Of a stretch of 64,000 bases of DNA, positions 50,137 to 61,190 are shown in pieces (within the stretch, counting starts at the first letter, position 1; each line of letters starts with the position of its first letter). The position numbers were made by a program, and so were the translations under genes. This DNA is from Paracoccus sp. S1E-3 (GTDB lineage Bacteria; Pseudomonadota; Alphaproteobacteria; Rhodobacterales; Rhodobacteraceae): positions 558,001 to 622,000 of the forward strand of contig NZ_JACEMU010000004.1 in assembly GCF_013868135.1 (NCBI RefSeq), written 5' to 3'. A model generated the notes under the pieces. That model did not search any database and was not told where the DNA came from. It saw nothing but the letters and a program-made list of their open reading frames with translations.

Positions 50137-50996
50137 TCAGCCCACCGACAGCGGCAAGGGAGCGCCCGGCGCAAGCAGCAGCGCCCCCAGGCCGATCAGC
50201 AGGAAGGCGCCCGCCATGGCGTCGAAGCGGTCCAGAACGCCCCCATGCCCCGGAATCAGGTTCGAGCTGTCCTTGACCCCGACCCGGCGCTTAAGCCAGC
50301 TTTCGGCGATATCACCCGCCTGTCCGGCGAAGGCGATCAGCGGCCCCACAGCCAGCATCCACCAGGCGTCGGAACCCGTGACCAGCACGACGATCAGCGC
50401 CCAGATCACCGCGCCAATCCAGCCGGCGACGGTGCCGCTCCAGGTCTTCTTGGGGCTGATCGAGGGCCAGAATTTCGGGCCGCCAAAGCGGCGCCCGGCG
50501 AAATAGCCCAGCACATCGGTTACCACGACCGTGCCTGCAACCCAGAAGGTCAGGGCCAGACCGTTGCTGCGCGTCACCAGTATTCCGAAGGCAGCGCCGT
50601 AAATGCCCAGCATGAACAGCACGAAAAGCCAGCGGTTGCGCGGCGCGGCCCCCATCCATCCGATGACCATTGGCACCATCAAGCCCGCCCAGGCGAAAAC
50701 GGGGGCCGGCCCCGCGCGATCCATCAGAACGGGTGTCAGAAGAACGCCGGCCGAAGCCAGCCCCGCCACCAGCCCGGTCAAACCGGCATGGCGTTCGTTG
50801 CGCTCGGGCTCGTCCAGATGGCCGGTCAGCCGGGCCAGCTCCCAGGCCATCAGTCCGACCAGAACCGACAGCCCTGCCCTCAGCACCACACCGGACGAGG
50901 CCAGCAGTCCAAAGCCCAGAACGGCCAGAATGACCCCCGACACCACACGCGTGCGCAGATCCCCCCATCGACTGCCGGTTCTGTCGCCGCCTTTGG

Positions 50997-51000
<4 letters not shown>
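50137..51000 (-). CDS. cdsA: phosphatidate cytidylyltransferase
   Basis: Integral membrane enzyme making CDP-diacylglycerol from CTP and phosphatidate, precursor of all phospholipids. The 287-residue protein has about eight membrane segments and the CDS signature in the C-terminal part, KDSSNLIPGHGGVLDRFDA (about residues 245-263), with the catalytic aspartates. Start overlaps the uppS stop by four bases; dxr begins four bases after its stop. Confidence 0.95.
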
Positions 51001-51722
<722 letters not shown>

Positions 51723-51723
51723 G

Positions 51724-52287
51724 TCAGACCTGCATGATTTCGGCCTGCTTGGCCTCTAGCACCTCGTCGACGCGTGCGATCATGCGGTTGGTCAGGGACT
51801 GAACCTCATCTTCCCAGAGCTTCTGGTCGTCTTCGGACATCCCTGCGGCCTTGGCCTTCTTCACCTGATCCATGCCGTCGCGGCGGACGTTGCGGATGGC
51901 CACGCGGGCATGTTCCGCATATTGGGCGGCGACCTTGGTCAGCTCGCGGCGGCGTTCCTCGTTCAGTTCGGGGATCGGCAGCATGATGATGGTGCCGTTC
52001 AGCTGCGGGTTGATCCCCAGCCCCGATTCGCGGATCGCCTTTTCGGCCTTGCCGACAAGCGCCTTGTCCCAGATGTTGATCGTCACCATGCGCGGCTCGG
52101 GCACGTTCACGGTACCGATCTGGTTGATCGGCGTGGGCGAGCCGTAGGCATCCACCATGATCGGTTCGACCATGCTGGCCGAAGCGCGGCCCGTCCGCAG
52201 GCTGCCGAATTCGTGGCGCAACGATTCCATCGCACCGTTCATGCGGCGTTCCAGGTCGTCGGTGTCGATTTCGATATCGTCGGACAT
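51724..52287 (-). CDS. frr: ribosome recycling factor
   Basis: Splits post-termination ribosomes together with EF-G. The 187-residue protein begins [20 protein letters not shown] and carries the conserved [20 protein letters not shown] (about 29-48), [13 protein letters not shown] and the C-terminal [23 protein letters not shown] helix. The start at 52287 follows GAGAGGGA; the longer open frame is not supported. First visible gene of the envelope cluster; pyrH, usually just upstream, is absent and kup takes its place. Confidence 0.97.
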   Translation of the reverse strand: MSDDIEIDTDDLERRMNGAMESLRHEFGSLRTGRASASMVEPIMVDAYGSPTPINQIGTVNVPEPRMVTINIWDKALVGKAEKAIRESGLGINPQLNGTIIMLPIPELNEERRRELTKVAAQYAEHARVAIRNVRRDGMDQVKKAKAAGMSEDDQKLWEDEVQSLTNRMIARVDEVLEAKQAEIMQV

Positions 52288-52406
52288 ACCGTCCCTCTCA
52301 TTCACTTGTTCTGGCCGTTCTAGCGCGATGCTTGGCCCATGGCAAAGCCCTATCCCGCCTGCGACCGCGATCACGTCCATGACAACGGCGTGACCTGACA
52401 CATTCA

Positions 52407-54335
52407 TCAAACATTCATCTGCTGGCCCAGTTCCACCACACGGTTGGACGGCAGGCGATAGAAGTTCGTAGGCTCGGCCGCCGAACGGTAGAGACCCGCG
52501 AAGACTCGCCCCTGCCAGCGGGGCATCAGGTTGCCCTTGCCCACCCGCAACGTGCGCCGGTTCAGGAAATACGAGGTCAGCATGATGTCGAACTTGTGGC
52601 CGAAGCGTTTGGCGGCGGCCAGGCCGCGCGGCACATTGGGCTGTTCCATATACCCGTAGCGCAGCCAGACCTTCCAGAAGCCCGGCGCCACTTCCTCGAT
52701 GCGGATGCGCTCCTCCTCGGGGACGCGGGGGGTATTGGCGCTCTCGACCCGGACGATGAAATTACGCTCGTGCAGGACGCGGTTGTGCTTGAGGTTGTGG
52801 ATCAGCGCCGGCGGCGCGACCGACGGATCGGCGGTCAGAAAGACCGCCGTGCCCTCGACCTGGGCGGGCGGCTTGGCGGCCAGTTTGCCGGCCAGCAGAT
52901 CGGTGCTGACGCTCTCGGCGTGGATCTTGCTCTGCAAGCGCCGCATGCCGTCGGTCCAGATCACCATCAGCGCCACCGACACCGCAGCGAATGCGATGGG
53001 GATATAGCCGCCATCGGCGAATTTCATCAGGTTGGCCGAGAAGAAGATCAGTTCCATCACCAGAATGGGTGCCATGATGATGGCGACCATCGGCCAGCTC
53101 CAGTTCCAGGCCCAGCGGAAGACGATGATGGCCAGGATCGAGGTGATGACCATGTCCCCCGTCACCGCGATCCCGTAAGCATTGGCCAGCCGGGCCGAGG
53201 ACCCGAAGACCAGCACCAGCGCCACCACCCCCACCAGCAGGATGAAGTTGACGCGCGGCAGATAGATCTGCCCGACCTGCGTGTCCGAGGTGTGCTGGAT
53301 TTCCAGACGCGGCAGCAGACCCAGCCGGACCGCCTGCGCACAGACCGAAAACGCGCCCGAGATCACCGCCTGGCTGGCGATCACCGTGGCCATGGTGGCC
53401 AGCACCACCAGCGGCAGCCGGAACCAGTCCGGCGCCATCAGGAAGAACGGGTTTGTCACCGTTTCGGGATCGGCCAGCACCATCGCGCCCTGCCCCAGAT
53501 AGGACAGCGCCAGCGCCGGAAAGACGATGACCGACCAGGCGATACGGATCGCCGGGCGGCCGAAATGGCCCATATCGGCGTAAAGCGCCTCGGCCCCGGT
53601 CACGGCCAGAAAGACCGATCCCAGGACGGGCATCGCCGCGAAGCCGTAATGCTGGATGAAATACAGCGCGCGCAGCGGATTCAGCGCCTGCAGGATGCGG
53701 GTATCGTCGGCCAGGTGGCTGATCCCGAGGATCGCCATGGTGCTGAACCAGACCAGCATGATCGGACCGAACAGGCGGGCGATGCGGTCGGTGCCGCCCC
53801 GCTGCACCCAGAACAGCGCGAAGACGATGGCCAGCGTGATCGGCACCACATAGCGCTGAAAGCCGGGATGGATCAGGGTCATCCCCTCGACCGCCGACAG
53901 GACCGACATGGCGGGGGTGATCATCGAATCGCCGATGAACAGCGAAACCCCGACAATCCCCACCAGAATCAGCAGGTTGCGGCGCCGCGAACGCATCCCG
54001 CCCTTCAGCGCGCCCTGCGCCTTGGCGACCAGCGACAGGGTGCCCCCTTCACCGTTATTGTCGGCCCGCAGGATCAGGATGACGTATTTCACCGTGACTA
54101 TCAGCACCACCGTCCAGAACAGCAGCGAGACGATGCCGATCACGGAGGTTTCGGGCAGCCCCTCCTCATGCGCGTGCACCAGCGATTCGCGCAACGCATA
54201 GAGCGGCGAGGTCCCGATATCGCCATACACCACGCCCAGACAGGCGAGGACGAGGGCAGCATTTACGGGATGTTGGCCGTGATGTTCGGCGCCTGCGTCT
54301 TCTGCAAATGCGCTGTCTTCGTTCGGCTGAGCCAT
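52407..54335 (-). CDS. kup: Kup-family potassium transporter
   Basis: Low-affinity potassium uptake protein of the KUP/HAK/KT family, probably proton-coupled. The 642-residue protein has about 12 membrane segments, the signature [16 protein letters not shown] near residues 36-51, and a hydrophilic C-terminal domain after residue 440 that is typical of Kup. The start at 54335 ([10 protein letters not shown]) follows GGAG; an in-frame start 57 bases upstream is less likely. Transcribed away from the aminotransferase gene at 54.5 kb. Confidence 0.95.
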   Translation of the reverse strand: MAQPNEDSAFAEDAGAEHHGQHPVNAALVLACLGVVYGDIGTSPLYALRESLVHAHEEGLPETSVIGIVSLLFWTVVLIVTVKYVILILRADNNGEGGTLSLVAKAQGALKGGMRSRRRNLLILVGIVGVSLFIGDSMITPAMSVLSAVEGMTLIHPGFQRYVVPITLAIVFALFWVQRGGTDRIARLFGPIMLVWFSTMAILGISHLADDTRILQALNPLRALYFIQHYGFAAMPVLGSVFLAVTGAEALYADMGHFGRPAIRIAWSVIVFPALALSYLGQGAMVLADPETVTNPFFLMAPDWFRLPLVVLATMATVIASQAVISGAFSVCAQAVRLGLLPRLEIQHTSDTQVGQIYLPRVNFILLVGVVALVLVFGSSARLANAYGIAVTGDMVITSILAIIVFRWAWNWSWPMVAIIMAPILVMELIFFSANLMKFADGGYIPIAFAAVSVALMVIWTDGMRRLQSKIHAESVSTDLLAGKLAAKPPAQVEGTAVFLTADPSVAPPALIHNLKHNRVLHERNFIVRVESANTPRVPEEERIRIEEVAPGFWKVWLRYGYMEQPNVPRGLAAAKRFGHKFDIMLTSYFLNRRTLRVGKGNLMPRWQGRVFAGLYRSAAEPTNFYRLPSNRVVELGQQMNV

Positions 54336-54502
54336 GAGGCACTCCGGTAGGAAACCGGGCCGGGATATGCGCCGAGTCTGTTCTGAAATCAAGTCGGCGT
54401 GAGCCGGGTCCCCCCTTAACCTGCGGGGGACTGCCGGTCATGACGCTTGACCAAAGCCCGCCAGATGCTAGCGTTCCGGCCGACACAGCAAGGATTTCCG
54501 CC

Positions 54503-55828
54503 ATGGCCCTCGACCGCAAACCCGCCCCGAACGACCTTTCGGCTTTCTGGATGCCGTTCACCGCGAACCGTCAGTTCAAGTCGAACCCGCGCCTGTTCGT
54601 GGCGGCGAAGGATATGCACTACACCACCGCAGACGGGCGGCAGGTGCTGGATGGCACCTCGGGCCTGTGGTGCTGCAACGCGGGTCATTGCCGTCCCAAG
54701 ATCAGCGGAGCCATCGCCGAACAGGCGGCGACGCTGGATTATGCGCCCGCCTTCCAGATGGGTCACCCGGCCGCGTTCGAATTGGCCAACCGCATCATCG
54801 ACATCGCGCCCGAGAATATGGAGCATGTCTTCTTCACCAATTCCGGGTCTGAATCGGTCGATACGGCGCTGAAGATCGCGCTCGCCTATCACCGGGTCCG
54901 CGGCGAGGGCACCCGCACCCGCTTCATCGGGCGCGAGCGCGGCTATCACGGCGTGGGCTTCGGCGGCATCTCGGTCGGCGGCATCGTCAACAACCGCCGT
55001 TTCTTCGGCACAGCACTTGGCGGCGTCGATCACCTGCCCCATACCCATCTGCCGGAAAACGCCTTCACCAGGGGCCTGCCGGAGCATGGCGCGAACCTCG
55101 CCGACAGCCTCGAGGGGCTGGTGACGCTGCACGGGGCCGAAAACATCGCCGCCGTGATCGTCGAACCCATGGCCGGCTCGACCGGCGTGCTGATGCCGCC
55201 GAAGGGCTATCTGGAAAAGCTGCGCGCCATCACGAAGAAGCACGGCATCCTGCTGATCTTTGACGAGGTGATCACCGGCTTCGGGCGTCTCGGCGCGCCC
55301 TTCGCGGCGCAGTATTTCGACGTCCTGCCCGATATGATCACCTGCGCCAAGGGCCTGACCAATGGCGTCATCCCGATGGGCGGCGTCATGGTCACGGGCG
55401 AGATCCACGACGCCTTCATGAACGGCCCCGAACACGCGATCGAACTGTTCCACGGCTATACCTATTCCGGCAACCCGGTCGCCTCGGCCGCAGGGCTGGC
55501 GACGCTCGACACCTATGCCGAGGAAGGCCTGTTCGAACGCGCCGCCACGCTGGCCCCGAAATGGGAGGCGGCGCTGCATTCGCTGAAGGGCCTGCCGCAT
55601 GTGATCGACATCCGCAATCTCGGGCTGGTCGGCGCGGTGGAACTGGAAACCATTCCCGGCCAGCCCGGCAAACGCGGTTTCGACGCCTTCCTGAAAGCCT
55701 ATGACGCGGGCATCCTGATCCGCGTCACCGGCGACATCATCGCGCTGTCTCCGCCGCTGATCGTGTCCGAAGCCCAGATTGACGAGCTGGTCGGCAAGCT
55801 GGGCGACGTGCTGAAAATGGTGGAATGA
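54503..55828 (+). CDS. omega-amino acid--pyruvate aminotransferase (class III)
   Basis: A 441-residue PLP enzyme that closely follows the beta-alanine/omega-amino acid:pyruvate transaminase pattern: SAFWMPFTANRQFKSNPRL near the N-terminus, GTSGLWCCNAGHCRP, GSESVDTALK at 115-124, FDEVITGFGRLG at 253-264 and the Schiff-base lysine K283 in CAKGLTNGVIPMGGV. Such enzymes accept beta-alanine, other omega-amino acids and some amines with pyruvate. The ATG at 54503 follows AAGGATTTCC; the frame is open further upstream without support. Its stop overlaps the next gene by four bases. Confidence 0.93.
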   Translation: MALDRKPAPNDLSAFWMPFTANRQFKSNPRLFVAAKDMHYTTADGRQVLDGTSGLWCCNAGHCRPKISGAIAEQAATLDYAPAFQMGHPAAFELANRIIDIAPENMEHVFFTNSGSESVDTALKIALAYHRVRGEGTRTRFIGRERGYHGVGFGGISVGGIVNNRRFFGTALGGVDHLPHTHLPENAFTRGLPEHGANLADSLEGLVTLHGAENIAAVIVEPMAGSTGVLMPPKGYLEKLRAITKKHGILLIFDEVITGFGRLGAPFAAQYFDVLPDMITCAKGLTNGVIPMGGVMVTGEIHDAFMNGPEHAIELFHGYTYSGNPVASAAGLATLDTYAEEGLFERAATLAPKWEAALHSLKGLPHVIDIRNLGLVGAVELETIPGQPGKRGFDAFLKAYDAGILIRVTGDIIALSPPLIVSEAQIDELVGKLGDVLKMVE

Positions 55829-56259
55829 GGCCAAATGCCGACAACGCAGCGCGGTTCCTGCTGTTTCACTTCCTTCTGGTTCTGGTGACGGTCATTTTCA
55901 CGGCCGTGACCCTGCCGCTAAGTTTCAGCCAGGCGAGTTTCGAAGATATTGATCTGTGGTCATCAGCGTCCTGGCCTCAGGGACTGTTGAAGCTGTGGAA
56001 CCTGATTGTCCTCTGCGCCAAAGCAGCCGCGCTTGGCGCCCCAATGCTGCTTATCCCCTCGGCTCTTGGCTGGTGGATCGGGGGGAAGATCGCCGCGACT
56101 TTCAAGCGCAGCGCCGCCCGACCGATTCTGCAAGGCCTCTGCGCGGGATTGGCCGCGCAGATTGCCGTCACGCAAGTGGCGGGCTTCTTCATCCCTCAAA
56201 CGATGGTTAGTCTGCCCACCGGGGCATTTTTCGGCTGGCTGATCTATCGCAAGCCATGA
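55825..56259 (+). CDS. small integral membrane protein, unknown
   Basis: A 144-residue protein with three to four hydrophobic segments (FLLFHFLLVLVTVIFTAVTL, LLKLWNLIVLCAKAAALGAP, LLIPSALGWWIGGKIA, and a C-terminal FFGWLIY helix). No family recognised. The start overlaps the aminotransferase stop (ATGA), so translation is probably coupled, but a functional link is unknown. Less GC-rich codon choice than its neighbours suggests a recent or fast-evolving gene. Confidence 0.65.
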   Translation: MRPNADNAARFLLFHFLLVLVTVIFTAVTLPLSFSQASFEDIDLWSSASWPQGLLKLWNLIVLCAKAAALGAPMLLIPSALGWWIGGKIAATFKRSAARPILQGLCAGLAAQIAVTQVAGFFIPQTMVSLPTGAFFGWLIYRKP

Positions 56260-56455
56260 CGAACCCCTTCCGTATGCGAGCATACCCCAGATCCGCCCGA
56301 CCATTGAACCGGCGCGCCGCCCCTAAATCCGACCAGCCCCGGACACCAAAATTCCGCCCGCAATTCATTGCCATCCGGGCTGGCTTCGGTGCAGATCATA
56401 CCATCGATATGCCTCCGGGCGACCCGACCCGCCAAATGCTCAAGGTTCGTGATCC
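56260..56455. other. Intergenic gap
   Basis: 196 bases without a convincing frame, terminator or RNA structure. Confidence 0.5.
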
Positions 56456-57079
56456 ATGCCCGAAATCTCTCCGCCCTCCGCTCCTCCGCAAAACGCCCAT
56501 ACGCCGCTCGACGATGCCCAGGGCCTTGCCTATGGCAGCTTCATGGCGGCGCTTTCCGTCGTCGTGCTGACCCATCTGGGTTTCGTTACCGGCCAGACGG
56601 CCGGGATCGCGCTGCTGATCTCCTATGCGACGGGCTGGGGCTGGGCCTGGGTCTTCTTCGTCGTGAACATCCCCTTCTACTGGATCGGCTGGAAGCGTTT
56701 CGGGCCGGCTTTCGTCGCCAAAAGCCTGTTCGCCGTCACGCTGACCTCGGCGCTTGCGGCGATCCTGCCGCATTATATCAGCTTCGCCGAACTCAGCCCG
56801 CTTCTGGGCGCGGTGATGATCGGGGTCTTTACCGGCTCGGGGCTGATCGCGCTGTTCCGCCACGGGGCGAGCCTGGGCGGCATCGGCATCGTCGGGCTGT
56901 ATATTCAGGACGCGACGGGATTCCGCGCCGGCTGGGTGCAGCTGATCGTCGATGCAGTGATCTTTGCCATAGCGCTCCTCCTGCTCGACCCGGTGGCGGT
57001 GGGCTGGTCCTTCCTCGGCGCGCTCGTCGCCAACCTGACCATCGCCATCAACCACCGCCGCGATCGCTATATCGTTTGA
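56456..57079 (+). CDS. YitT-family (DUF161-like) membrane protein
   Basis: A 207-residue integral membrane protein with five to six segments. The pattern THLGFVTGQTAGIALLISYATGWGWAWVFFVVNIPFYWIGWKR resembles the start of YitT/YczE-type proteins, with conserved GxGLxLLIS-like loops and the GASLGGIGIVGLYIQD stretch near residue 140. Members have no established function. Start at 56456 is preceded by a weak purine-rich stretch. Downstream, after 67 bases, is a 24-residue microprotein gene. Confidence 0.75.
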   Translation: MPEISPPSAPPQNAHTPLDDAQGLAYGSFMAALSVVVLTHLGFVTGQTAGIALLISYATGWGWAWVFFVVNIPFYWIGWKRFGPAFVAKSLFAVTLTSALAAILPHYISFAELSPLLGAVMIGVFTGSGLIALFRHGASLGGIGIVGLYIQDATGFRAGWVQLIVDAVIFAIALLLLDPVAVGWSFLGALVANLTIAINHRRDRYIV

Positions 57080-57146
57080 TAAGTTCCGGGAACCCCTTGG
57101 AATGTCGGGACGTTCCATTGCGACGCCCTGAAAGAAGGAACCCCAA

Positions 57147-57221
57147 ATGAACTCGATCATCTATATCGTCGGCCTTGTCGTCGTGGTGCTGTTCATCCTG
57201 TCGATGCTGGGCCTGCGTTAA
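57147..57221 (+). CDS. 24-residue hydrophobic microprotein
   Basis: [22 protein letters not shown] is a single membrane helix flanked by short polar ends, 24 residues in all, with a strong ribosome-binding site (GAAGGAA at 57134-57140, six bases before the ATG) and a terminator directly after. The arrangement, codon choice and the terminator argue for a real gene; similar microproteins appear to occur in related Rhodobacterales (from memory). Function unknown. Confidence 0.72.
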   Translation: MNSIIYIVGLVVVVLFILSMLGLR

Positions 57222-57239
57222 GCGGCCGCCGGAAAGACC

Positions 57240-57272
57240 AAGGGCGCGAGGGCACGGCTTTCGCGCCCTTTT
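57240..57272. terminator. Rho-independent terminator after the microprotein
   Basis: Stem AGGGCGCGA (57241-57249), 11-base loop, TCGCGCCCT (57261-57269), then TTTT. Ends the transcript of the YitT-like gene and microprotein. Confidence 0.82.
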
Positions 57273-57373
57273 CGCAGCGGCGCACCGGCCCTCGCTGCGA
57301 CAATCGGACATTGCTCTGGCGTTTTAGGCTGCCCTGCGTTACGGGGGCGCAACTTTTTTCATAAGGCCGCGCC

Positions 57374-59191
<1,818 letters not shown>

Positions 59192-59266
59192 GCATCCCCG
59201 ACCGGAGCGCAGCGCCCGGCCGGCAGGCCGCCCTGAAGCAATGGCGGCCACCTCGCCCCGGAATAG

Positions 59267-59304
59267 GCCAGAATGGCCGGCGTCGCGCCGTCATTCTGGC
59301 TTTT
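59267..59304. terminator. Terminator between typA and the hydrolase operon
   Basis: Stem GCCAGAATG (59267-59275), 16-base loop, CATTCTGGC (59292-59300), TTTT. A third copy of CATTCTGGC follows at 59311-59319. It lies between convergent typA and the alpha/beta hydrolase gene. Confidence 0.8.
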
Positions 59305-59319
59305 CCATTTCATTCTGGC

Positions 59320-59352
59320 CCAAATATCCCGGGGTGCGGGGCAGTGCCCCGG
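59320..59352. repeat. GC-rich palindromic element, possible interspersed repeat
   Basis: After CAAATATCCC the sequence has the tight palindrome GGGGC-AGT-GCCCC (59338-59350) flanked by CCGGGG and CCCCGG (59329-59334, 59347-59352). From memory, similar ATATCCCGGGG elements recur between genes in Rhodobacterales; only one copy is present in this window, so its nature as a repeat family is inferred. Confidence 0.4.
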
Positions 59353-59368
59353 TGGGCCTTGCCGGCGG

Positions 59369-60454
59369 TCATTCCCCGAAATTCTCGGTGATCCAGCCAT
59401 TGATGCGGGTGGCGACCGGCGCCGTCTGGCCCGGCGACAGCACGTCGCCCGCGATCACATGGGTGGAGGCGTCGTCGCCCGGCCCGACCGTGACCGGCGA
59501 CCGCGTCACCTCGCCGCCCCATTCCGACAGGATCCGCTTGGTGGCCTCGGGGTCGACGACATGATCGGCCTCAGACCACAGCGCCAGCAGCGGCTGGGTC
59601 GCATCGGCGTAACTGCCGCGATTGGCCTCACCCACCAGTGCCGCGACGGGCAGCAGGGCCACGATCGGATAACAGCTGGTCCAGTATTCGCGATGCTTGT
59701 CGTTGATGGGCGTCATGCACCGCTCGCGCCCGGCGATCAGCGGCAGCCAATAGCGCGCCAGCGGCAGGTTCAGCACGAAGGCACCGCGCGCCTTCAGGCC
59801 GAAATTGGGCGAGATCAGCACCACCCCGTCGATCTGCGGCCCCAGCACCGGGTCACGCGCAGCCTGTGCGGCCAGCGTCCCCCCGGTCGATGTGCCGATC
59901 ACCACCACCTTCTCGCCGATGCGCTTGCCGATGGCGACGGCCTCGGCCACGTCGCGCGCCCAGTCCGATACCCGCGCCGATGCCAGCGACTCGCCGTCCA
60001 GCCCATGGCCGCCAAGGCGGGCGAAATACAGGTTCGCCCCTCGCCATGCGGCAACCAGATCCGGCACCGGCCGTAACTCCTGTGATGTGGCCGAGAAGCC
60101 GTGCAGATAGACAAGGGCGACCGGTGTTTTCACCCCTGTCCGCCCCGCCCAGACGATGCGACGGGCGACCTCGGGGCGGATGCCGCTTTCCTGACCATAA
60201 AGCCAGGCGTCGAGATCGTCCGGCAAGGCGGCGATCTCGGGCGGATCGAAGCGTCCCGGCTCGCGCGGGGCGAAGGCCCAGATGAGCAGCAGAATCGCCA
60301 ACAGCACGGCGAAGAGGGTCAGGACCACCGCCATCACCCGCCGCCCTGTCCGCGATCCGCGCGGCCTCTCCGCGCGGGGGATCGCTTTCGGCTTGCGGTC
60401 AGCGGCCTGCCGGGGGCCGGGGCGACGTTGTTTCGGTTCATTCGCTCTAGCCAC
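59369..60454 (-). CDS. membrane-anchored alpha/beta hydrolase
   Basis: A 361-residue alpha/beta-hydrolase-fold protein with a basic N-terminus, one membrane helix (about residues 41-62, MAVVLTLFAVLLAILLLIWA) and an outside catalytic domain: oxyanion region YLHGFSATSQE, nucleophile Ser189 in GTSTGGT, and acid/His residues downstream (ALWSEADHVVD; STHV). Substrate unknown; fold also includes lipases, esterases and thioesterases. The start is a GTG at 60454 with GAGG six bases upstream and overlaps the preceding gene by eight bases; a TTG further upstream is less likely. Confidence 0.8.
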   Translation of the reverse strand: MARANEPKQRRPGPRQAADRKPKAIPRAERPRGSRTGRRVMAVVLTLFAVLLAILLLIWAFAPREPGRFDPPEIAALPDDLDAWLYGQESGIRPEVARRIVWAGRTGVKTPVALVYLHGFSATSQELRPVPDLVAAWRGANLYFARLGGHGLDGESLASARVSDWARDVAEAVAIGKRIGEKVVVIGTSTGGTLAAQAARDPVLGPQIDGVVLISPNFGLKARGAFVLNLPLARYWLPLIAGRERCMTPINDKHREYWTSCYPIVALLPVAALVGEANRGSYADATQPLLALWSEADHVVDPEATKRILSEWGGEVTRSPVTVGPGDDASTHVIAGDVLSPGQTAPVATRINGWITENFGE

Positions 60455-61190
60455 GAAGGACCTCGGCAATCGCCGCTTCGATCAACCCCAGACATTCCGG
60501 GGTCGAGAAGCGGTGATCGGCGCCCTTGACCAGCACCAGCCGCATATCCGGGGATTGGGCATGGTCCAGCAGCCTCAGCGCCCAATCCATCGGCACATCC
60601 GCATCCGCCGTGCCCTGCAGCAGGCGCACCGGGAAGGGCAGGTCCAGCGGGCTTTGCAGGACCAGATGGTCGCGCCCCTCCTCGATCAGGCGGCGGGTGA
60701 TGACATAAGGCGCGTCGGAATATTCCGAAGGAAGCTCCCAGCGGCCATCGCGCAGCAGGGCCTCGCGCTGCGTGGGCGTGGCGGCGGCCCAATAGCCGTT
60801 CTCGGTGAAATCGGGGGCGGCGGCGATCCCGACCAGCCCGGCCACGCGCTCGGGCATGGCGCGCGCCACCAGAAGCGAAATCCAGCCGCCCATGGACGAG
60901 CCGACCAGAACCTGCGGGCCTTCGGTCAGCGCCGTGATGGCGGCCATGGCGTCGGCGGCCCAGTCGCCGATGCTGCCATCTTCGAAATCGCCGCCGGACT
61001 CCCCGTGGCCGGAATAGTCGAACCGCAGGAAGGGCCGGCCGCTGCGCGCCGCCCATTGGGCCAGATATTCGGCCTTGCTGCCCCGCATGTCGGATTTGAA
61101 TCCGCCCAGAAACACCACGCCCGGCCCCTGCCCGATCTGGCGTTCAAAGGCAATGCGGCGGCCTTGCGGCCCATCCAGAAATTCGGTCAT
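60447..61190 (-). CDS. alpha/beta hydrolase, ABHD10-like
   Basis: A soluble 247-residue alpha/beta hydrolase. Nucleophile Ser99 lies in VGSSMGGW, with aspartate in GTADADVPMDWAL and histidine in GADHRFSTPECL. The compact architecture and the GGFKSDMRGSKA opening resemble ABHD10-type (de-palmitoylase/acyl-glucuronide esterase) proteins, from pattern recognition only. Its start shares one base with the stop of the OmpA-like gene and its end overlaps the next hydrolase gene. Confidence 0.85.
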   Translation of the reverse strand: MTEFLDGPQGRRIAFERQIGQGPGVVFLGGFKSDMRGSKAEYLAQWAARSGRPFLRFDYSGHGESGGDFEDGSIGDWAADAMAAITALTEGPQVLVGSSMGGWISLLVARAMPERVAGLVGIAAAPDFTENGYWAAATPTQREALLRDGRWELPSEYSDAPYVITRRLIEEGRDHLVLQSPLDLPFPVRLLQGTADADVPMDWALRLLDHAQSPDMRLVLVKGADHRFSTPECLGLIEAAIAEVLRG

